From an uncultured Eubacteriales bacterium (lineage in GTDB: Bacteria; Bacillota; Clostridia; Lachnospirales; Lachnospiraceae), in NCBI GenBank assembly GCA_900544525.1, contig UQVN01000001.1:1-49884 (forward strand): 49,884 nucleotides of DNA, written 5' to 3'. A program made the translations under genes and the position numbers. A model generated the notes under the pieces. It searched no databases. It saw only the letters and a program-made list of their open reading frames with translations, and had not been told where the DNA came from. Positions within the stretch are counted from its first letter, which is position 1; every line of letters starts with the position of its first letter. Positions 1-7,649 of the stretch are shown here, piece by piece.

Positions 1-278
1 TCACGCTATTTTTCGTTTTTCTTTCTATTGATTTTTCCTATTAATACCAGTAAAATAGATAATAATTATGTTCAAATGACTCTTTCTAAATTTTCTTTCT
101 CATATTTGAACGTTCTATATTATATAAATTCAGGCAATACTTTACGAATAAAGTTATTTTTATCACTTTTCGTAAAATTCTTTACACACCTATATAAGCC
201 CTTTTATGACTTATTTTCTGTGTGCCCTCATTGAGAAAAGATAAAAAATATAAAATAGAATTTCAGGAGGTAGTAACT

Positions 279-1436
279 TTGGAAAATATTATGATTACAT
301 TTTTGAAAAAGTTTACAGACTATCCATTTTTAGTAAAAATGGACGGTAAAGAATATTTAATTGGAGAAGGGAATCCAGAATTCATCGTGAATTTTAAAAA
401 ACCAATTTCGAAAACCCAATTATTAACAAGTACCTCACTTGCACTTGGAGAAGCCTATATGGACGGCAATATCGAAATTGAAGGGGATCTTTATTATGCT
501 CTTGATCACTTTTTAGGACAGATGGGAAAATTCTCCACCAATGAATCTGCACTAAAAAAATTGATGCACTCTTCCGTTTCCAAAAGAAATCAGAAAAAAG
601 AAGTCACTTCTCATTATGATATTGGAAATGATTTTTATAAATTATGGCTCGATGAAACTATGAGCTATTCTTGTGGATATTTTAAAAATCCTGATGATAC
701 TCTATATCAAGCCCAAGTAAACAAAGTCGATTATATTTTAGAAAAACTCAATTTAAAAGAAGGAATGACTCTTCTCGATATCGGTTGTGGCTGGGGATTC
801 CTTTTAATTGAAGCCGTCAAAAAATATAAAGTAAAAGGCGTTGGTATCACACTAAGTCAGGAACAGGCTGCAGAATTTAACCGTCGTATCGAAGCCGAAG
901 GTCTACAAGATGATTTAAAAGTAGAAATTATGGATTATCGTGATCTTCCAAAGAGCGGTTACCAATTTGATCGCGTTGTTAGTGTTGGTATGATAGAACA
1001 CGTTGGACGTCCAAACTATCAACTTTTCATTAACTGCGTTCAAGAAGTATTAAAAGATGGCGGTGTCTTCCTTCTTCATTTCATCAGTGCTTTAAAAGAA
1101 CACGCTGGCGATCCTTGGATTAAAAAATATATTTTCCCAGGCGGAACGGTTCCAAGTCTTCGTGAAATTTTAAGCTGTTTAGCAGAAGATAACTTCCACA
1201 CAATGGATATTGAAAACTTACGTCTTCATTATAACAAAACACTTCTTTGTTGGGCAGATAACTTCCATAAACATTTAGAAGAAGAACGTCAAATGTTTGA
1301 TGAACGCTTTTTAAGAATGTGGGATCTTTATTTAAATGCTTGCGCTGCTACTTTCCACAACGGAATTATTGATCTCCACCAAATTCTTGTAACAAAAGGA
1401 ATTAACAATGACTTCCCAATGGTTCGTTGGTATTAA
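279..1436 (+). CDS. cfa: Cyclopropane-fatty-acyl-phospholipid synthase
   Basis: This enzyme transfers a methylene group from S-adenosylmethionine to the double bond of unsaturated phospholipid acyl chains at the membrane face. The 385-residue protein has the family layout: an N-terminal lipid-binding region to about residue 105, a conserved HYDIGNDFYKLWLD segment near 112-125, CGYF near 132, and the SAM-binding loop LDIGCGWG near 166-173. The MIEHVGRPNY segment follows, and the C-terminal half is rich in aromatic residues. I place the start at a TTG codon at 279 because AGGAGG at 265-270 lies 8 bases upstream. The in-frame ATG at 222 has no such site and would add 19 atypical residues. The gene stands alone and ends in a bidirectional hairpin shared with the convergent peptidase gene. 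Family call is firm; the TTG start is an inference. Confidence 0.93.
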   Translation: MENIMITFLKKFTDYPFLVKMDGKEYLIGEGNPEFIVNFKKPISKTQLLTSTSLALGEAYMDGNIEIEGDLYYALDHFLGQMGKFSTNESALKKLMHSSVSKRNQKKEVTSHYDIGNDFYKLWLDETMSYSCGYFKNPDDTLYQAQVNKVDYILEKLNLKEGMTLLDIGCGWGFLLIEAVKKYKVKGVGITLSQEQAAEFNRRIEAEGLQDDLKVEIMDYRDLPKSGYQFDRVVSVGMIEHVGRPNYQLFINCVQEVLKDGGVFLLHFISALKEHAGDPWIKKYIFPGGTVPSLREILSCLAEDNFHTMDIENLRLHYNKTLLCWADNFHKHLEEERQMFDERFLRMWDLYLNACAATFHNGIIDLHQILVTKGINNDFPMVRWY

Positions 1437-1450
1437 ATAAAATATTAAAA

Positions 1451-1491
1451 AATGAGGCTGTTATCACAAAAGGATAATAGCCTCATTTTTT
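1451..1491. terminator. Bidirectional rho-independent terminator
   Basis: A 15-base arm AATGAGGCTGTTATC (1451-1465) pairs with GATAATAGCCTCATT (1473-1487) with one G-U pair, and T-runs follow on both strands. It lies between the convergent cfa and M42 peptidase genes and can serve both. Confidence 0.88.
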
Positions 1492-1500
1492 CTACTTTTA

Positions 1501-2520
1501 TCATATTCCTTTATATTGAGCGAGAAATTGTGCAATTAGTTCAATACAACCTTCCACATCTTTTTCATCTGCCACTTCTGCTGGGCTATGCATATATCGC
1601 AAAGGAATGGATACAAGTACCATTGGCACTCCGTCATTGGAAAAATGAATTTTATCGCCATCGGTATAAGACAAACGGCTTGCTGCCTCTCTTTGGACTG
1701 GAATATTTGCCTGTTTTGCACATTGTTCCATCTGTTCATTTAATTTCTTTACAACAATCGGGCTATTACAAAGAACAGGTCCTTTTCCAAGCAATACTGT
1801 CCCCATTTCTGCTGGATTCATACCAATGGTATCACTCACATAAGTAACATCGACAACAATGGCAAGCTCTGGTTTAATTCTTTGGCTTGTCCAATAAGCG
1901 CCACTCTTTGTTGTCTCTTCACCTACCGTAGAAGCACAGTAAATTCCATGTTGACACCCTAACTCTTTCGCTCTTTTTAATGCTTCCATAATAATGAAAA
2001 CACCTAACCTGTCGTCTAATGCTCTTGCTGTAAATCGACCATTAGCAAGTTCTAATATATTCGTATCGAGAACAATTGGATCTCCTAATGCCACCAATCG
2101 TTCAGCCTCTTCTCTTGTTTCTACCCCAATATCGATACTAAAATCATTGGTTGTTAGATTTTCTTTTTTCATTAATCCTCGATAAATCTCTACAACACCA
2201 TAGACAAATCCATTTTTTGTCTTTATCTTCACTTGTTGACCAGGATAAGTCCCTTGGATAATTCCACCGCGATCGATTACCTGCAATCTTCCTGTACTCG
2301 TAATATTGGAGATCATAAGTCCAATTTCATCGGCATGGGCAGAAAGCATAATCCTTCTTTCACTTTGTGGATTTAAAATACAAGTCAAATTGCTCATTTC
2401 GTCAAAACGAATTTCATCGGCATAGGAACTCATATGTTCTTTTACTACTTCTTGCACTGGCTCTTCATAACCTGAAACGGAAACTTCTTTCAAAATATCA
2501 TATAAAAACTGCTTATTCAT
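1501..2520 (-). CDS. M42 family metallo-aminopeptidase
   Basis: This is a cytoplasmic dinuclear-metal aminopeptidase of the M42 family (glutamyl or deblocking aminopeptidases, often misannotated as endoglucanase M). All family metal and catalytic motifs are visible in 339 residues: AHADEIG around His62/Asp64, ARALDDRLG with Asp169-Asp170, the GEE pair at Glu201-Glu202, VVDVT with Asp224, and MHSP with His311 near the C terminus. It begins 14 bases after the LacI-type regulator gene and probably shares its transcript. It is the last gene of the run and ends at the terminator shared with cfa. Substrate preference cannot be read from sequence. M42 enzymes normally form large oligomeric shells and trim peptides, so a direct role in sugar use is not implied by the position. 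Confidence 0.92.
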   Translation of the reverse strand: MNKQFLYDILKEVSVSGYEEPVQEVVKEHMSSYADEIRFDEMSNLTCILNPQSERRIMLSAHADEIGLMISNITSTGRLQVIDRGGIIQGTYPGQQVKIKTKNGFVYGVVEIYRGLMKKENLTTNDFSIDIGVETREEAERLVALGDPIVLDTNILELANGRFTARALDDRLGVFIIMEALKRAKELGCQHGIYCASTVGEETTKSGAYWTSQRIKPELAIVVDVTYVSDTIGMNPAEMGTVLLGKGPVLCNSPIVVKKLNEQMEQCAKQANIPVQREAASRLSYTDGDKIHFSNDGVPMVLVSIPLRYMHSPAEVADEKDVEGCIELIAQFLAQYKGI

Positions 2521-2534
2521 ATTTCTCTACCTTT

Positions 2535-3551
2535 TTATCTCTTGCTCTTTTCCATTGATTCCTGTATATTTGCTACGCTTTCTCGTATCATTAATTTTGC
2601 TGGAATTAAAATCTGCATGCTCACTTCTCTTCCAGATAGAATTCTTTCTGCAATTAAATTCACTGCTTGTTCTCCCATAAAATCCATATGGAGCTGTACT
2701 GTCGTAAGCGGTGGTACTAAATATTTTGCAACCGAAATGTCATTAAATCCCACAACGCTAATATCTTCTGGAATACTAAGGCCATTTTCATGAATGGCTT
2801 TGTAGCAACCAACCGCCAAAGAATCATTTACTGCAAAAATAGCAGTTGGTCTATCGGAAAGTTCTAACAGTTCCTTTGTAAGCTGATAGCCATACTTTGG
2901 CGCAAATCCCGCAATCTTTACATAATCTTTTACAAAAATCCCATGCTTCTCCATATAGTCTTGATAGGAAGAAAGACGAGTATCTGGAACTTCTATTCCA
3001 TCCGCATCGAGTTCAGCACCACCAATAAAAGCAATTTTCCTATGTCCCTGTTGGTAGAGATAATCCATTACCTTTAAAACAGAATAATTCATATCGGTTA
3101 CAATGGAATCAAACATTTCTCGATCCCCTACTGCATCTACAAATACTACTGGCTTTTGAAAAGAGCGCACTCTTTCCACCATAGAATAACTAAATGTTCC
3201 TAAACAAATAATCCCATCCAATCCACTGATACTTTCTGCTGTATCAGCACTGCGAATTTGATATTTTTCATATCCTTCTTCTTCTATCTTTTTTTCTATT
3301 GCCACTCTAACAGAAAGATAAAAGGTGTCCTCTAACTCCTCCTCAAGAGAATAGGAATAAAGAACACCTAATTTCAACTTCTTTTTCTTTTTCTTCTTAT
3401 CTTTTACTTTATAATCCAACTGCTCTGCAACTTCGAATATTTTCTTTCTAGTATTATCTTTTACAATTAGTGTCTCGTCATAATTCAAAACTCTGGAAAC
3501 AGTTGCAACTGAAACTCCCGCTCTTTCTGCTATTTCCTTAATTGTTGCCAT
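2535..3551 (-). CDS. LacI-family transcriptional regulator
   Basis: This 338-residue repressor-type protein starts with the classic LacI helix-turn-helix (ATIKEIAERAGVSVATVSRVL, residues 2-22). A hinge follows, then a periplasmic-binding-protein-like effector domain from about residue 60 to 330, with motifs such as GHRKIAFIGG, TAIFAVND and ISVVGFNDI. The hinge is unusual: residues 51-60 are almost uninterrupted lysine (DKKKKKKKLK). The gene lies downstream of pgmB and upstream of the M42 gene, with its own promoter (3595-3623) overlapped by a palindrome. The likely target is the neighbouring GH2/GH65/ABC operon, with a galactoside or glucoside as inducer; this is inference from position. LacI proteins of the galactosidase type are the closest family match, but the effector is unknown. 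Confidence 0.93.
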   Translation of the reverse strand: MATIKEIAERAGVSVATVSRVLNYDETLIVKDNTRKKIFEVAEQLDYKVKDKKKKKKKLKLGVLYSYSLEEELEDTFYLSVRVAIEKKIEEEGYEKYQIRSADTAESISGLDGIICLGTFSYSMVERVRSFQKPVVFVDAVGDREMFDSIVTDMNYSVLKVMDYLYQQGHRKIAFIGGAELDADGIEVPDTRLSSYQDYMEKHGIFVKDYVKIAGFAPKYGYQLTKELLELSDRPTAIFAVNDSLAVGCYKAIHENGLSIPEDISVVGFNDISVAKYLVPPLTTVQLHMDFMGEQAVNLIAERILSGREVSMQILIPAKLMIRESVANIQESMEKSKR

Positions 3552-3585
3552 CTAAATTCCCCTAACTTTCTATGATGAATATTTA

Positions 3586-3605
3586 TATGATAAAATTTTA
3601 CCATA
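3586..3605. promoter_or_regulatory. Candidate LacI autoregulatory operator
   Basis: TATGATAAAATTTTACCATA is a 20-base inverted repeat with a single mismatched symmetric pair. It covers the -10 hexamer of the lacI-type promoter on the minus strand, where a bound repressor would block transcription. Function is inferred only from symmetry and position in an AT-rich background. Confidence 0.42.
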
Positions 3606-3623
3606 TCCTAATCGCCTTATCAA
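3595..3623 (-). promoter_or_regulatory. Promoter of the LacI-type regulator gene
   Basis: On the minus strand TTGATA (3618-3623) and TAAAAT (3595-3600) are separated by exactly 17 bases, a good sigma-A match. They lie about 45 bases upstream of the regulator start, so it can be expressed independently of the pgmB operon ahead of it. Confidence 0.6.
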
Positions 3624-3691
3624 GTCCATTACCAAAACAAGTATTTTGGCATTTTTTCTTTATCTTCCCCTATCAAACAAATCACTTGTTT

Positions 3692-3736
3692 AAGGGACTG
3701 CCACAAAATAAATTTTTTATTTTGGGACAGACCCTT
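3692..3736. terminator. Long imperfect hairpin between pgmB and the regulator gene
   Basis: AAGGGACTGCCACAAAATAAA (left arm from 3692) mirrors the right arm ending at 3736 with three mismatches. A T-rich run follows on the + strand, but no clear T-run follows on the minus strand. It sits just past the pgmB stop and may end or slow minus-strand transcription or stabilise the 3' end. Confidence 0.45.
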
Positions 3737-3750
3737 TTATTTTTATTTTA

Positions 3751-3768
3751 TTACTAAATATTTAGTAA
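3751..3768. promoter_or_regulatory. Perfect 18-base palindrome at the pgmB stop codon
   Basis: TTACTAAATATTTAGTAA reads the same on both strands and contains the TAG stop of pgmB. It includes the TTTACTAAA-like core also found at the binding-protein promoter at 13.8 kb. It could be a remote operator or chance in AT-rich sequence. Confidence 0.25.
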
Positions 3769-4386
3769 ATCACAAAAAGTACTTAAATTCCAGTTTGCCA
3801 GACCACTTTTTGTAGCATCCCCAATAGCAGCACAGGCAAATCCACCTGCAATTGCTGCTTCTAATCCTGCTTTTGCATCTTCTACGACAATGCATTTCTC
3901 TGGTGCTTTTCCAACGTATTCAGCTGCTTTTAGAAATACTTCTGGATCTGGTTTTGACTTTGTAATATTATTTCCATCAGAAATAGCATCAAAATAATCT
4001 CCAAGCCCAAGTTGTCCTAAAATAAACTTTGCATTTTTACTAGAAGAACCAATGGCTAATTTTATACCACGATTTCTCAATTCATCGAGTGTATCTTTCA
4101 CTTCTTTTGATAAATCGGAAGGACTCATATTTTTTAAAAGTTCTTTATAGATTTCATTTTTCTTTGTCGTATAGTGAATTTTCTCTTCCTCACTCATGAT
4201 TCCATCATAACGCTCTAAAATAATTTCAAAGCTCTCCATACGACTCACGCCACGAAGTCGGTGATTAATCGTTTCGTCAAAGTAAATATTTAGCTCATCT
4301 GCAACAGCTTTCCACGCTTTATAGTGATAGTCATCGGTATGACAAATAACACCATCCAGATCAAAAATAAATGCTTCATATCCCAT
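3754..4386 (-). CDS. pgmB: Beta-phosphoglucomutase (HAD superfamily)
   Basis: This enzyme converts beta-D-glucose-1-phosphate to glucose-6-phosphate in the cytoplasm. The 210-residue protein shows the HAD nucleophile motif FDLDGV with Asp9 (nucleophile) and Asp11 (acid/base). It has the beta-PGM cap signature RGVSRMESFE, motif II GSSSKNA, Lys in SKPDPEVF, and the metal-binding VVEDAKAG motif. The RGVSRM signature separates beta-PGM from general HAD phosphatases. It lies downstream of the GH65 phosphorylase and EamA genes on the same strand, and GH65 enzymes release exactly its substrate. That pairing supports the call strongly. A long hairpin follows the gene. Confidence 0.94.
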   Translation of the reverse strand: MGYEAFIFDLDGVICHTDDYHYKAWKAVADELNIYFDETINHRLRGVSRMESFEIILERYDGIMSEEEKIHYTTKKNEIYKELLKNMSPSDLSKEVKDTLDELRNRGIKLAIGSSSKNAKFILGQLGLGDYFDAISDGNNITKSKPDPEVFLKAAEYVGKAPEKCIVVEDAKAGLEAAIAGGFACAAIGDATKSGLANWNLSTFCDLLNI

Positions 4387-4426
4387 AAGTTTTCCATCCT
4401 TTCTTTTCTCTATTTTTTATCCTTTT

Positions 4427-5296
4427 CTATGCCATAGCACTCTCTTGCGCTTGTTCATCAAGATTTGAAATAATAACCGCTACTAAAATAATGACACATC
4501 CAATTACCATACGAAGCGTAATCATTTCATGCAAAATGAGAATCGAAAATAGCGTTCCAAACACGGACTCCATAGATAAAATAATCGCTGCCTTTGTCTC
4601 ATCCACATGTTTTTGACACGCTGTCTGTAATAAATAACAAATAGTTGTACTCACCACACCTAAATATAAAACACTAAGCCAACCTTTTGTTGTTGCCTCT
4701 AAGTGATATTGTCCTGTAACAAACATAAAGAACAAAGAAAGCACAAAAGAAGTACACATCTGAATAAAATTTAATACGGTCGCACGATACCTTTTTACAA
4801 AAAGACCTGTAAAAAAGATCTGGAATGCAAATCCTAAGGCACAAATCAGTGTTAAGAAATCTCCAAGTCCTAAGGAAAAATCCGCATTTAATGATAAAAT
4901 CCCAACACCAATCACCGCCATAACCGCCCCAATAATTCCTTTTTTACTCACTTTCTTATGAAGGAAAAGAAAGGCAATAAAAGGCACCATAACAACATTC
5001 AATGCCGTAATAAATGCATTTTTTGATGGGGTTGTATACTGTAATCCTATGATTTGTAGGGCAAAGGCAATGAACAAAGCAATTCCCATGCAAATTCCCG
5101 CCATAATCTCTTTTCGTTTCATTCCTTTTAGGTCTTTGATACTAATGAGTCCCATCAATACCGTTCCTAAAAAGAATCGAATCGCCATAATCTGAAACGG
5201 AGTCAGACTTTCTAGTGCCATATCGCTGGCAACAAAGCCTCCTCCCCAAATAATGGTTACTAATATTAGTCCAGCAATTGCCAGATAATTGGTCAT
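4427..5296 (-). CDS. EamA/DMT-family transporter, ten predicted membrane segments
   Basis: This 289-residue integral membrane protein consists of two EamA repeats (about residues 6-139 and 146-280). It has ten hydrophobic segments and the typical opening LVTIIWGGGFVASDMAL. The family exports or imports small metabolites such as amino acids and sugars' derivatives, and the substrate cannot be predicted here. It starts 18 bases after the GH65 stop with AGGAGG 6 bases before its ATG, and it is followed 40 bases later by pgmB. It is therefore embedded in the sugar operon. A role in exporting a non-metabolised product of the pathway is possible but is only inference from location. Confidence 0.88.
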   Translation of the reverse strand: MTNYLAIAGLILVTIIWGGGFVASDMALESLTPFQIMAIRFFLGTVLMGLISIKDLKGMKRKEIMAGICMGIALFIAFALQIIGLQYTTPSKNAFITALNVVMVPFIAFLFLHKKVSKKGIIGAVMAVIGVGILSLNADFSLGLGDFLTLICALGFAFQIFFTGLFVKRYRATVLNFIQMCTSFVLSLFFMFVTGQYHLEATTKGWLSVLYLGVVSTTICYLLQTACQKHVDETKAAIILSMESVFGTLFSILILHEMITLRMVIGCVIILVAVIISNLDEQAQESAMA

Positions 5297-5314
5297 ATTG
5301 TTCCTCCTAATCCG

Positions 5315-7630
5315 TTATGAAAAATTCATAAGTTGATTGTTGATTTTTACTTGAATCGAACCACCCTCTAATACATCAACATTTACATGATTATTTTCAT
5401 CGATCGTTATCTCTAACCAAGCATCACCGTAATGAATTCTAAATGTTAATTTCAACCATTCTTTTGGCATGGTTGGCGCAATTTCTAAAACTCCATCTTT
5501 ATCAATGGAGACACCTGCAAAACCAAATACGACAGTCTGCCATACGCCTCCCGCATTGGCAGCATGAATTCCTTCTCTTGTATTCTTTTGAAGGTTTAAT
5601 AAATCAATAAAGGCTGCTCTTCTTAAATAACGATAGGCTTTGGAATCATCTCCTGTTTTTAATCCCATGATAGAATAAATACTTGGGCTTAAAGAAGAAC
5701 CATGAAGCGTACGTTTTTCATAGTACTCATAATTTAATTTCGTTGTTTCTTCGTCGAATTCTTCTCCCATTAAATGAAGAAGCATTACGACATCTGCCTG
5801 TTTAATGATCTGGGTTAAACTTGTCTTTGTCTCTTTTAAAGCCTCAGGGCGAATTGGCCAGTCATTTTCATCATATTTTTCAATTAAAACTTCTTTTAAA
5901 TTAAAGTATCCTTCAAACTGCTCCAATAGCTTCGTGCCTTCTTTTCTTGGTAAATAGATTTTACTTTGAATTTCTCCCCATAAAGCAATTTCTTCTTCTG
6001 TAATGGAAAGTTCTTTTTGTAAACGATTCCAAACTTCATTGTGATCGCTCTTTAATTGTTCGATTAAAGATAGCACATAACGAAGATTCCAACGAGCAAG
6101 ATAATTGGTATAAAGATTATTGTTAACAGGCTCATGCCATTCATCAGGGCCTGTCACTTGACGGATCTCATAACGATTTTTTTCTTCTATGTATTCACAA
6201 CGGCTCGCCCAAAATCTTGCTGTTTCCATTAAGATTTCTGCACCTTTATCCAATAAAAATTGTTGATCTCCTGTAATCTTTACATAATCATAAATTCCAT
6301 AAGCCACCGCTGCTGTTACATGGTGTTCATATACCGCTACATAACAACGATAACACGTTCCATCTGGCTCAATGGTCCAGTCTGGACACTGTTCTGTTCC
6401 ATCATCCGCAGATTCCCAAGGATATTGTGCACCTAAATATCCATTTTTCTTTGCATTTTCTCTTGCTGCATTTAACAAATGGTAGCGATAACTTTCTAGA
6501 TTTTTTGCGGTCTTTGGAAAGACATAAGCGAAGAATGGAAGCATGAAAAGTTCCGTATCCCAAAAGGCGTGTCCACCATATTCTTCTCCATGAAGTAATT
6601 TTGCACCTACATTGACACGATCATCTTTTTCATTTCCTGTGCTCATTAAGTGGAAAATATTAAATCGAATGGCACGATCTAAGTCAAAATCACCTTCAAT
6701 GCGAATATCCGCCTGCTCCCACATTTTTCCATAAATATCCATATGGGCTTTTACTTCTTCTTCCCATCCTATTTGCTCAAAGATTTCTACTTCCTCTTTC
6801 ACCTTATCATGAATGGAAAAATGAGGGACTTCTCTTTCCGTATAGACACTTGCATATTTCACCAGTTCTAGCTGTTTTCCCTCTTCTACATCAAAGTCAA
6901 TAAACTCTACTGCCTGTTCTCCAAATGCATGAAATTGATGCTCTTTATCGACTACTTGTCCATCACGATATCCTTTTACAGCACAACCAACACCGACATG
7001 AAGGTGGTTATCTCTTGTGGCTACTTCCATATAAATTCCGTCATCGGAAAGTTTTTCATTAGCAACGAGATAGGTATGCTTTACTTTAAAACGTGGTGCA
7101 TCTAAGAAATTCACAATGGTTCCATCGATAATATTTTCAACTTCTAAAATTCCGCTATAATTGAGCGGTGTCACCCACACTTTGATTCCCATTCGATGAA
7201 CATTGGCACGGCTGACAAAACGAACTCCTTCGATTAAAGTTACTCTTCCTTTTTTGTCACGGAGTAAATATCTCTTTGCTAAAAGGGCGTGTTTCATATC
7301 GAGTACTCTTGAAAATTCTAAAATTTCACAGTTTTCGATTCCGATTAACTCTTTTTCCACATAGAGTTTTAATCCGATCCAGTTTGGAAGGGTAGCTAAT
7401 TCTCGCATAAATGTTTCGGATTTATCAAACACCCCATTGACATAGACATAAGGAAGACTTTTCTTTGTTCCCTCTTCATAACTGCCACGAGCTCCCAAAT
7501 ATCCATTGGTGAGACAAAAAAGACTTTCATTTGCAAGATTTTCTTCTTCCTCATATTTATCTTGTACGATTAAAAAATCATCTGTACTTAAAAACGGTTG
7601 TAATGTTTTTGAAAATCGTTCCTTAATCAT
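5315..7630 (-). CDS. GH65 inverting disaccharide phosphorylase (maltose/kojibiose/nigerose-type)
   Basis: GH65 phosphorylases cleave alpha-glucosides with inorganic phosphate, giving beta-glucose-1-phosphate plus the remaining sugar. In this 771-residue protein the N-terminal beta-sandwich (about 1-270) precedes the (alpha/alpha)6 barrel. Key motifs are HAFWDTELFMLP, PWESADDG, the general-acid segment TGPDEWHEP (Glu about residue 497), the phosphate-site region LHGSSLSPSIYS, and GGVWQTVVFGFAG. I chose the ATG at 7630, which has AAGGAG 9 bases upstream and lies 20 bases after the GH2 stop. The ATG at 7681 would overlap GH2 and add 17 residues. DEWHEPVNNN differs from the DEYHEHV commonly seen in maltose phosphorylases, so the substrate may be another alpha-glucoside. 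Nearby pgmB would consume the product. Confidence 0.93.
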   Translation of the reverse strand: MIKERFSKTLQPFLSTDDFLIVQDKYEEEENLANESLFCLTNGYLGARGSYEEGTKKSLPYVYVNGVFDKSETFMRELATLPNWIGLKLYVEKELIGIENCEILEFSRVLDMKHALLAKRYLLRDKKGRVTLIEGVRFVSRANVHRMGIKVWVTPLNYSGILEVENIIDGTIVNFLDAPRFKVKHTYLVANEKLSDDGIYMEVATRDNHLHVGVGCAVKGYRDGQVVDKEHQFHAFGEQAVEFIDFDVEEGKQLELVKYASVYTEREVPHFSIHDKVKEEVEIFEQIGWEEEVKAHMDIYGKMWEQADIRIEGDFDLDRAIRFNIFHLMSTGNEKDDRVNVGAKLLHGEEYGGHAFWDTELFMLPFFAYVFPKTAKNLESYRYHLLNAARENAKKNGYLGAQYPWESADDGTEQCPDWTIEPDGTCYRCYVAVYEHHVTAAVAYGIYDYVKITGDQQFLLDKGAEILMETARFWASRCEYIEEKNRYEIRQVTGPDEWHEPVNNNLYTNYLARWNLRYVLSLIEQLKSDHNEVWNRLQKELSITEEEIALWGEIQSKIYLPRKEGTKLLEQFEGYFNLKEVLIEKYDENDWPIRPEALKETKTSLTQIIKQADVVMLLHLMGEEFDEETTKLNYEYYEKRTLHGSSLSPSIYSIMGLKTGDDSKAYRYLRRAAFIDLLNLQKNTREGIHAANAGGVWQTVVFGFAGVSIDKDGVLEIAPTMPKEWLKLTFRIHYGDAWLEITIDENNHVNVDVLEGGSIQVKINNQLMNFS

Positions 7631-7649
7631 TATTTCTCGCTCCTTTTCT

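Noticed and set aside
28..234. Short + strand reading frame at the left edge
   Set aside because: No ribosome binding site, no recognisable motif and composition like the AT-rich non-coding DNA upstream of cfa; no convincing promoter pair was found there either.
1452..1847. Long + strand frame opposite the M42 peptidase gene
   Set aside because: It lies within a well-supported gene on the other strand and inside the terminator; no family resemblance.
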